From JBARCX01 sp049794535 (GTDB lineage Bacteria > Pseudomonadota > Gammaproteobacteria > Xanthomonadales > Rhodanobacteraceae), in NCBI GenBank assembly GCA_049794535.1, contig JBARCX010000244.1, positions 1 to 9,312 on the forward strand: a stretch of 9,312 nucleotides of DNA, given 5' to 3'. Below the pieces are notes generated by a model, which was not told the origin of the DNA, did not search any database, and was given only the letters and a program-made list of their open reading frames with translations. Below, in pieces: positions 1 to 6,800 of the stretch; positions within the stretch are counted from its first letter, which is position 1, and every line of letters starts with the position of its first letter. Position numbers and translations under genes: made by a program.

Positions 1-1452
1 GATATCGCCAGTACCGCACTGCAAATCGCAGTGCTGATGACTACCGTGGGCTTACCTTTTTCCAATGTGATCGAGGCTTCTTTCGCGGTCGCCAGCATCA
101 TCAAGACAGTCTGCGTATTGCTGCTGATGGTTTGCTTGAGTGGTCGCTTGGTTAAAGGTCATCCAGCCGTTGTGCTACTACTGATCTTGATCGCAGGCGA
201 ACTTGCCGCCGCCACCTTGACGACCCATGCCTACGCACGCCTGAGCAACAACGCCTTGTTGATGATCGTCACGGCCATTCACCAATTGGGTGCCGCCATC
301 TGGATCGGTGGCATTCCTTGCTTCGTCATGGTGCTGAATCGACTTCACGACGCCGACAGCTTGCGCTTGGTGGGCACCCGCTTTTCACGCATGTCGATGA
401 CCGGCGTGGGCTGCATTGTGCTCTCCGGCGCCATCATGAGCGTGTTTTATATCGGCAGCCTGCAAGGCTTTTACGGCACCGCATATGGCGTGATGGTGGG
501 GGCAAAGATCGCCATGCTTCTTGCCCTGCTTGCACTCGGCCTCGGAAATTTCCTGGTCACCGAACGGCTGCGCAAAAATCTCGATGCGCCAGTCATCCGT
601 TTACGTCGCTTCGCCGAAGTCGAGATAGGCATCGGCTTCAGCATCTTCTTCGCCGCGGCCTCGCTGACATCCGTACCGCCAGCCATCGACCTCACCACCG
701 ACCGCGTGACCTTGCACGAGATCGCCGTACGCAATGCACCGGTGTGGCCGCGATTCACTTCGCCTGATCACGATCAACTGGCGATATCGCAACTCCAAAC
801 GCAACTCGATCTTGATGCGGTGAAAACTCACCGCGCTGCCACACTCGCCAACGTGCCGGGCTCTGGCGTTCTGCCACCGCGCAATGCGCAAGACATTGCC
901 TGGTCGGAATACAACCACCATTGGGCCGGTATCTTTGTACTGGCCATCGGCTTGCTGGCATTACTCAACCGTACCGGGGTCGGATGGGCAAAACATTGGC
1001 CGCTGCTATTCCTCGCCATGGCCGCCTTCCTGCTCGTACGCTCGGACCCCGAGGTATGGCCGATGGGCAGCGAAGGCTTCTGGGCCGCGTGGCGTGATGT
1101 GGAAGTTGCCCAGCACCGCTTCTTTGTCCTACTGATCGTGCTATTCGGCGTATTTGAGTGGGCCGTGCGTACCGGACATTTGCACAACCCCAAAGCTGCA
1201 CTGGTGTTTCCATTGCTCGTGTCCGTAGGCGGAGCGATGCTGTTGACGCATAGCCATCAGATCTCCAACGTCAAGGACCAACTACTGATCGAATTGACCC
1301 ACGCGCCATTAGCGCTTTGTGGCATCGCTGCGGGTTGGTCACGCTGGCTGGAGTTGCGCCTGCCTGGGCGCGGCGGGCGAATCGCCGGCTGGGCGTGGCC
1401 CGTCTGCTTCATGCTGGTGGGTGTCATTCTGCTGTGGTATCGCGAAGCATGA
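1..1452 (+). CDS. CopD-family polytopic inner-membrane protein, 5' end outside window
   Basis: The reading frame is open from base 1 (483 codons, stop TGA at 1450-1452). The first possible starts (GTG at 31, ATG at 37) lie inside a hydrophobic stretch, so the true start is probably upstream and this entry is partial. About 11-12 hydrophobic segments are visible. The first half carries a CopD-like signature around His94 (HQLGAAIWIGG, counting from the first codon in the window). A polar stretch of about 80 residues follows, then a second membrane half with WSEYNHHWAG (residues 301-310), THSHQ (His417/His419) and IELTHAPLA (His434). Clustered His next to membrane segments fits metal handling. 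CopD proteins are known from copper uptake or tolerance in the inner membrane, but the substrate here is inferred. No copC or copper regulator is visible. The 103 bases to ispA leave open whether they are co-transcribed. Confidence 0.72.
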   Translation, partial: DIASTALQIAVLMTTVGLPFSNVIEASFAVASIIKTVCVLLLMVCLSGRLVKGHPAVVLLLILIAGELAAATLTTHAYARLSNNALLMIVTAIHQLGAAIWIGGIPCFVMVLNRLHDADSLRLVGTRFSRMSMTGVGCIVLSGAIMSVFYIGSLQGFYGTAYGVMVGAKIAMLLALLALGLGNFLVTERLRKNLDAPVIRLRRFAEVEIGIGFSIFFAAASLTSVPPAIDLTTDRVTLHEIAVRNAPVWPRFTSPDHDQLAISQLQTQLDLDAVKTHRAATLANVPGSGVLPPRNAQDIAWSEYNHHWAGIFVLAIGLLALLNRTGVGWAKHWPLLFLAMAAFLLVRSDPEVWPMGSEGFWAAWRDVEVAQHRFFVLLIVLFGVFEWAVRTGHLHNPKAALVFPLLVSVGGAMLLTHSHQISNVKDQLLIELTHAPLALCGIAAGWSRWLELRLPGRGGRIAGWAWPVCFMLVGVILLWYREA

Positions 1453-1555
1453 AGATCCACACTCGACCTAAAGCGCGAAGATTATCTGACTGACACCGCA
1501 CACTTCGTATGCCCTACGGAATCAACAAGTGCCCTGCCCTCTTTACGGACACGCC

Positions 1556-2455
1556 ATGACTGTGATTTCAGAGATATCCACGTTTGATACTCGCGTACCC
1601 TCCTACCTGCATCGGCTGGAGCGTGCCATGGATGGCTACCTGCCGTCAGCCGATACGGATCCTTCACGACTCCATCAAGCGATGCGGTATGCCTGTGAGG
1701 GTGGTAAACATTTACGCGCCTTACTGGTATACGCCAGCGGTGAAGCGCTGGGCGTAACACCGGAGAAGCTCGACGCACCCGCCTGCGCCCTCGAATTCAT
1801 TCACGCCTATTCGCTGGTGCACGATGACCTGCCTGGCATGGACAACGACGACCTGCGCCGCGGACGCCCCACCGTACACAAGATGTTCGATGAGGCAACG
1901 GCAATCATCGTCGGTGACGCCTTGCAGACGCTGGCTTATGGCGTACTGGCAAATGCCGACGCACTGAGCGCAGAACAGAGAATCCGAATGCTTAGTTGCC
2001 TAGCATTCTCGACCGGCTCACTAGGCATGGCCGGCGGCCAAGCCGTGGATATGTATTCGGAAGGCAGCACACTTAGCATTGCGCAACTGGAATCACTACA
2101 TAGCCGTAAAACCGGCGCACTCATTCGCGCCCCCGGTCAACTTGCAGGCTTCGCGGCCCAAGCACCCGCCCCGGTGATGCACGCGCTGGATCGCTACGGA
2201 CAAGCGATTGGCCTCGCTTATCAAATTCAGGACGATGTACTGGACCAGATCGGAGACACCGCTACGCTGGGCAAGGCCGCAGGCCGGGATCAGGCCCGGC
2301 ACAAATCCACCTTTCCTTCGCTGCTTGGGCTGGAACAAGCACAGCTTCGCGCGGCCATGCTATTTGACGAAGCGCGCGCGGCCGCACGCAACCTGTCCGA
2401 TCATCCACAGTCATTGCTGTGGATCACCGACTACATTCAGCAGCGCGATCATTAG
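1556..2455 (+). CDS. ispA: Farnesyl diphosphate synthase (geranyltranstransferase)
   Basis: Cytoplasmic trans-prenyltransferase that condenses isopentenyl diphosphate with dimethylallyl and geranyl diphosphate to give farnesyl diphosphate, the precursor of undecaprenyl phosphate and quinone side chains. The first aspartate-rich motif is DDLPGMD at residues 90-96, with the two extra residues typical of bacterial FPP synthases, inside HAYSLVHDDLPGMDNDD. The second is QIQDDVLD, with Asp226, Asp227 and Asp230. The diphosphate-binding GGK-x-x-R is present as GGKHLRA (Lys51, Arg54); the family usually has GGKRLRP, so His52 and Ala55 are unusual. GGQAVDM and HSRKTGALI are also present. The 299-residue length equals E. 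coli IspA. ATG 1556 was chosen because it matches the family start; an in-frame GTG at 1529 would add nine residues, and both have a weak ACGGA ahead. The usual partners xseB and dxs are not adjacent in this window. Octaprenyl or geranylgeranyl synthase is less likely because of the length and the Tyr-Ser-Leu-Val-His context. Confidence 0.93.
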   Translation: MTVISEISTFDTRVPSYLHRLERAMDGYLPSADTDPSRLHQAMRYACEGGKHLRALLVYASGEALGVTPEKLDAPACALEFIHAYSLVHDDLPGMDNDDLRRGRPTVHKMFDEATAIIVGDALQTLAYGVLANADALSAEQRIRMLSCLAFSTGSLGMAGGQAVDMYSEGSTLSIAQLESLHSRKTGALIRAPGQLAGFAAQAPAPVMHALDRYGQAIGLAYQIQDDVLDQIGDTATLGKAAGRDQARHKSTFPSLLGLEQAQLRAAMLFDEARAAARNLSDHPQSLLWITDYIQQRDH

Positions 2456-2483
2456 TTAGATGGGATAGCGAACCGCCCCCAAC

Positions 2484-2996
2484 TTACTCGTGGGATACAT
2501 CTTGGGCAGTGCAAGCATTCGAGCTCGTCGCCACTTTTTTGTTCGCCACGTTCTGTTTGCTACGTTGTCGTTGAAACAGCGCTCTTAATGACTGAGTTTC
2601 CTGATGGGCTCGGTCAACTTCATGCTGCCAGCGATCCTCTGACGAAGCATAGTAGCGCTCCTGCTGAATACGCTCTGCAGCCCATGCATCCGTTTGCGCC
2701 TGAAGATCACGCCCAAGCGCATCGCAACGGGATTCGAGAGAGGCATGTTTGGCAGCGAAATCGTCACGCTGTTGCCTGAGCTCGTCGATGAGGCCCGATT
2801 GTTGATCGATAAGCTGCTGTGCACTGAGCAGTTGCGCGGCAACCAAGGTCGCACGCGCTACTGTTTCAACGGCTACTTGTGAGCCTACCGACATTTCTTC
2901 GGCAGTACGGGTAGGTTTGGCACGCTTGTGAAACGGCTTGCCGAACTCTAGCCACCAGCTACGAGGCAGCTGAATTTGCAAAGTGCTTTTTGGCAT
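2484..2996 (-). CDS. Coiled-coil protein of unknown function, KfrA-like tail
   Basis: A 170-residue soluble protein on the minus strand, ending 28 bases from the ispA stop in a convergent arrangement. No signal peptide or membrane segment is seen. Residues 1-35 are basic and aromatic (PRSWWLEFGKPFHKRAKPTR); about 54-142 read as a long amphipathic helix or coiled coil rich in Gln, Glu, Arg and Ala; the last 25 residues are polar and probably disordered. The motif RWQHEVDRAHQE (residues 122-133) resembles, from memory, the RWxxEVDRARQE stretch in the helical part of plasmid KfrA-type DNA-binding proteins, but no N-terminal KfrA helix-turn-helix is recognisable. The start at 2996 is preferred over an in-frame ATG at 3047 because only the former has a strong ribosome binding site. 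The product could be a DNA-associated structural protein or an unrelated coiled coil; the function is unassigned. Confidence 0.7.
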   Translation of the reverse strand: MPKSTLQIQLPRSWWLEFGKPFHKRAKPTRTAEEMSVGSQVAVETVARATLVAAQLLSAQQLIDQQSGLIDELRQQRDDFAAKHASLESRCDALGRDLQAQTDAWAAERIQQERYYASSEDRWQHEVDRAHQETQSLRALFQRQRSKQNVANKKVATSSNACTAQDVSHE

Positions 2997-3003
2997 GGTG
3001 ATG

Positions 3004-3009
3004 CCCCCT
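3004..3009 (-). promoter_or_regulatory. Ribosome binding site deciding the start of the coiled-coil gene
   Basis: Reading the minus strand, AGGGGG stands seven bases before the ATG at 2996. The alternative ATG at 3047 has no purine-rich stretch at a suitable distance, so translation most likely begins at 2996. Confidence 0.7.
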
Positions 3010-3070
3010 GGCCAGCACCTGTCCAATGGATTAGCTATCAACGACATGATGTAAAGATCGTCGATACGAC

Positions 3071-3084
3071 ATAGTAATTACTAT
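3071..3084. repeat. 14-base perfect palindrome, possible operator
   Basis: ATAGTAATTACTAT is its own reverse complement over 14 bases. It sits 74 bases upstream of the coiled-coil gene start and overlaps the best -10 candidate for that gene. A regulator binding as a symmetric dimer here would block transcription. No regulator is identified, and AT-rich palindromes of this size can arise by chance in such a region. Confidence 0.35.
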
Positions 3085-3110
3085 AAATGTGTATGTGCCG
3101 TGAAATTCAA
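3080..3110 (-). promoter_or_regulatory. Candidate sigma-70-type promoter for the coiled-coil gene
   Basis: On the minus strand TTGAAT (3105-3110) is followed after 19 bases by TATAGT (3080-3085), which matches the -10 consensus in five of six bases. The spacer is two bases longer than ideal, so the call is weak. The -10 element lies on the right edge of the 14-base palindrome. Confidence 0.3.
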
Positions 3111-3372
3111 TACCACTTACATATACAACCTTTGGCTATTTATACCGCGATCATTTCAACGCAAACCGAATGAGGCCAGACCATCCCAATGAATTCCCGA
3201 CGATCCGCCGTCACGTGACCAGCGTCTTTTCGTACATTATCGACAACATCTATCGAAGACCTTTCGCTATGATTTCAATCATCAGCGCGGGGAACGAAAT
3301 ATTAATAAATGATATTTATGCCGATTTTGTGCCTAAATTTTCCGATTCCGTGTACACCAACCGGACCACCTT

Positions 3373-3382
3373 ACATATATGT
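3373..3382. repeat. 10-base perfect palindrome
   Basis: ACATATATGT reads the same on both strands. It lies in the middle of the AT-rich intergenic region, far from either start codon. It could be a minor protein-binding site; chance is equally plausible. Confidence 0.2.
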
Positions 3383-3450
3383 CATCCGTCGTAAGCTGCC
3401 CGCTTAAACATGACTTCGGCCGAATGCCTTCCTTACAGTTAAAAATTTAG

Positions 3451-3466
3451 CCATCTGTTCAGATGG
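3451..3466. repeat. Short inverted repeat (6-base arms, 4-base loop)
   Basis: CCATCT, loop GTTC, then AGATGG forms a compact hairpin. No T-tract follows on the plus strand; on the minus strand the sequence beyond it (TAAATTTTTAAC) is T-rich, so a weak minus-strand terminator is conceivable, but no gene on that strand would use it. Confidence 0.25.
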
Positions 3467-3632
3467 ATCACTTATCAAGTGTCGAACCGCCGTACATAGT
3501 CATACTAAAAATCGCCACCCAAGTCCGCCTTAGACGACAGCCATAGTTATAGAGCATGCATAAAAAATACCCTTCCCACCTTGACGCGCCATTCACACAA
3601 GAAGATGAGAATGCCTTACAAGAATAATGAAA

Positions 3633-3650
3633 ATAAGATCAATATCTTAT
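3633..3650. repeat. Hyphenated 18-base palindrome upstream of the giant gene
   Basis: Arms ATAAGAT and ATCTTAT flank the four bases CAAT. The element lies in the most AT-rich 60 bases of the region, 11 bases before the only reasonable -35 candidate for the giant gene, a position suited to an activator or repressor site. This is a structural observation only. Confidence 0.3.
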
Positions 3651-3661
3651 GAATTATAAAA

Positions 3662-3690
3662 TTGACGGGTTTTCGCCAACCATCTAAAGA
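3662..3690 (+). promoter_or_regulatory. Weak promoter candidate for the giant repeat gene
   Basis: TTGACG (3662-3667, five of six matches to the -35 consensus) is followed after exactly 17 bases by TAAAGA (3685-3690), which matches the -10 consensus in only three positions. If used, it would give a leader of about 175 bases. A poor -10 would fit an activator-dependent promoter. Confidence 0.22.
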
Positions 3691-3750
3691 GGCCGACATT
3701 TCGACAGAAATTCAAGGTCGCATACAGGGGTTATCAAAGCTGATTCACAC

Positions 3751-3771
3751 AGCCATTTAGATGATATGGCT
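3751..3771. repeat. Inverted repeat in the presumed 5' leader of the giant gene
   Basis: AGCCAT and ATGGCT flank nine bases. In a transcript from the candidate promoter it could form a leader hairpin about 100 bases before the start codon. A second, GC-rich stem (CGCGC at 3836-3840 with GCGCG at 3847-3851) lies 11 bases before the ribosome binding site. Confidence 0.22.
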
Positions 3772-3862
3772 CGGTTAGTGCGTGCCCTTTATCGCGAAGC
3801 AACGTTTCCCGCGAACGCAATCGCGTAGCCGTCATCGCGCATCTCCGCGCGCATTCAGCAAT

Positions 3863-3867
3863 GGAGG
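3863..3867 (+). promoter_or_regulatory. Ribosome binding site of the giant repeat gene
   Basis: GGAGG stands five bases before the ATG at 3873, a near-ideal Shine-Dalgarno sequence. It fixes the start and places a typical signal peptide exactly at the N terminus. Confidence 0.85.
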
Positions 3868-3872
3868 CTGTC

Positions 3873-6800
3873 ATGTATTCACATCGTCTTGGGCATGCTC
3901 ACCGCAACGCACTGGCCAAAGGTATTTTTCTGGCCTTGGCACCCATCATAGTCATGCCTTTCTTAAGCAGCGCCGCTTATGCAGCCTGCACGACGGCGGG
4001 CACGACGATCACCTGCGCTACAGGCTCCAACACCAATACCTTCACCAATAGCACCAACGGTGTAACCGCGGACGTAGAAAGTACTGCCGTGCTTAGCGTT
4101 CCTCCCTTACTGGGGGGTACCGCTCTAACCCTTAACGGCAATGGCATTACCTTGAACAACCAGGGGTCGATCGATCCGAGCATCAACGGTGGTCTCAGCC
4201 TCGCCGCATCCGGGGCCGTCATCGGCAATAGCACAGCCAATACGATCAATATCAATAACGAAACCGGTGGCACGATCAATGGCCTGGTGAATATCGCCTC
4301 GTTGCTCGGCTTCGACGGTCAGGCACTGGTCGTGCAGAACGGCACAGGCGGCGTCACTACCATCCAGAACGCCGGCAGTATCGGCATGAAGATCTTCGGT
4401 ATCGGTGGATTCACAACCGCTGATGCACCAGCCATTATTGGCTACGGCGGCGGCCAGGTGAATTTCACCAATACCAACATAATTACCGGGCGTATCGGAT
4501 TCGCTGCGTCGGGAACCGCCGGAGCAGGCAATACGTTTCTCAATGCAGGCACGATCAACGGTAGCGTTTACCTAGGTGACACGGCCACCGGAAATACGTT
4601 TACCGCGGTTTCCGGGTCTAGCGTGAACGCTGATGGTGGCGCCGCCATCGCGGGCACCTTGAGCGGCATCAATGTGAAATTGGCCGCAACCGGCAACGTA
4701 GATGCAGGCACGGGAAGTGGGAATCTTCTCGTTCTGCAAAACTCAGCGGCCGGTCCGGGTTCGGGTACCGGCGGGACGGTCACCACGATCAACGCCGCCA
4801 CCTATTTGGACTTCCAGAACCTCACAGTCAACAGCGGTACCTGGAATCTGCAAGGTAATCTGGTTAGCGGCAGCGCCACGCTCAACGACGGCCTCGTTAA
4901 TTTCAACAGCGCAGGGGTCTTTGGCAGCGGATTGTTCAACGTCAACGGCGGCGCCATCGAGTCGGCCGCCGCAGGCCTGTCGCTTGCGAACAACGTGTCG
5001 TTGAACGTCGGGAACCTTTCGCTCGAAGGCAGCAATGCGTTTTCGCTGGCGGGTGTGCTTTCCGGCGGTGGCGGATTGATCGTCTCCGATACCAGTCCCG
5101 TGACTTTGGTGGGAGCCAATCTTTTCACCGGTGGCGTCGATCTCACCGCCGGTGGCCTGGTGCTGGGCAATGCCAGCGCCTTAGGAACGGGCAGCTTGTC
5201 GGTCGGCGGCACAGCAACCTTGGACACAACCGGCGCTTTCAGCCTTGCCAACAACATCGCGGTCGCGGCAGGCGATGCTCTGAGTTTGCTAGGCAGCAAC
5301 GCACTGACGCTCAACGGCTCGCTTTCCGGTGCGGGCAACTTCAGTTGGAATGGCGCCGGTACTTTAACGTTCGGCGGCGTCGATAGTCTTTCCGGAAGTC
5401 TCTTGATCAATGACGGCACCCTTGCATTGGGAGCCGGAGGAAGCCTTTCGCCAACCGGCGCCATCAGTCTCGCCGCAGGCACCACGCTCGATCTTTCACT
5501 GGCTGCCAATCAGGCGATCGGCTCGCTGGCTGGCGCTGGCGGTACGGTGAATCTAGGAGCCCATACGCTGACCCTCAACGGCCTGGGCAATACCAATTTT
5601 CAGGGCGTCATTGGCGGCACCGGTGGCCTGATCAAACTGGGTGCAGGCATCCAGACTCTGGGCGGTGCCGATACCTTCAGCGGCGGTCTGGCCTTGAATG
5701 CAGGCGGCTTACTGCTTGGCAATAATGCGGCATTGGGCACCGGCGCGTTGATGGTCGGCGGTGCGGTCTCATTGGATGGTACGGCGTCGCTCACGCTCGC
5801 CAACAATGTAAATCTCAACGTGGGAGGCAGCCTGGATCTACTTGGCGGCCAGGCGCTCACCTTCAATGGTGTGTTTTCCGGCAATGGCAGTCTGATCAAA
5901 GATGGCGCAGCGCTGCTTACGTTGAATGGTGCCAACACATTCACCGGCGGTTTGACGCTCAACGGCGGGGGCTTGTCGCTCGGCAACAGCTTGGCTTTGG
6001 GCACGGGTGATCTGGCGGTGGATGGTGCGGCAACCCTGAGCGGATCTACAGCACTCAATCTGGCCAACAACATCAGTTTCGGCGGTAGCGCTTCGCTCAC
6101 CTTGCCGGGTACGAATCCGCTGACCTTGAACGGCGCACTTTCCGGCACCGGCGGACTAGTCATGGATGGCGCGACCACACTGACCTTGAACGGTGCGAAC
6201 ACCTTTAACGGCGACCTGGCCATCAATGCGGGCACCGTCGCCATGGGGGCGCTTGGCACGCTGTCTAACAGTATCGACGTTAACCTGTCGGCCGGCGGCA
6301 CACTCGATCTTTCCGGCGGCGGCAATCAAAGCATCGGCGAATTGATCGGCGTAGGCGGCACGCTGAACCTCGGCGCCAACACACTGAATTTCGGCGACGC
6401 CAGCAACCAGACCTTCGGCGGCGTCATCGGTGGTACCGGTTCGCTGGTAAAACTGGGAGCGGGCATCGAAACGCTTACCGGTAGCAATACCTTTAGCGGC
6501 GGTGTCGACTTGAATGCCGGCGGCTTGCTATTGGGCAATAGCAACGCGCTAGGAACAGGCGTTTTGTCCGCGAGCGGCTCCGTCTCTCTGGATGGCACAG
6601 CCGCACTCAATCTCGCCAACAATGTGAACCTCAACGCAGGCGCTGCACTGGACCTGCTCGGTTCACAGCCACTTACGCTTGGCGGTGTCGTGTCCGGTAC
6701 AGGTAGCTTGATCAAGGACGGCGCTTCGCTGCTCACCTTGAATGGCGCCAATACATTCAGCGGCGGCCTCACGCTCGATGCCGGCGGTTTGCTACTCGGT

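Larger units (their letters stand above)
2997..3872. other. AT-rich divergent intergenic region
   Basis: These 876 bases separate the start of the minus-strand coiled-coil gene from the start of the giant repeat gene. Much of the stretch is clearly AT-rich compared with both flanks: bases 3601-3660 hold only 14 G or C, and 3061-3120 hold 20. The last 90 bases return to a GC-rich composition. The longest plus-strand frame inside (3170-3394, 74 codons) has no ribosome binding site and no recognisable features. The region contains a 14-base perfect palindrome, a 10-base palindrome, several short hairpins and weak promoter candidates, listed separately. No tRNA, small RNA terminator or insertion-sequence end was seen. 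It probably serves as a control region for two divergent genes; an AT-rich tract of this kind would suit nucleoid-protein silencing, but that is inference. Confidence 0.6.

Noticed and set aside
318..1213. Several overlapping frames inside the CopD-like gene on both strands
   Set aside because: All are Arg/His/Pro-rich shadows without ribosome binding sites, within a gene showing clear membrane segments.
1453..1555. Promoter directly ahead of ispA
   Set aside because: CTGACA at 1488-1493 resembles a -35 element, but nothing like a -10 element follows at 16-18 bases.
1482..1778. 98-codon minus-strand frame over the start of ispA
   Set aside because: Antisense to conserved ispA codons and without any recognisable feature.
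2456..2483. Bidirectional terminator between the convergent genes
   Set aside because: The 28-base gap shows no stem followed by a T-tract; only a trivial CCCA/TGGG pair reaching into the coding end was found.
3170..3394. 74-codon plus-strand frame in the AT-rich region
   Set aside because: No Shine-Dalgarno sequence, no recognisable motif, and a frame of this length is expected by chance; kept only as part of the intergenic description.
3782..4051. 89-codon plus-strand frame overlapping the start of the giant gene
   Set aside because: Its composition is that of an out-of-frame shadow, and the GGAGG site and signal peptide support the other frame.
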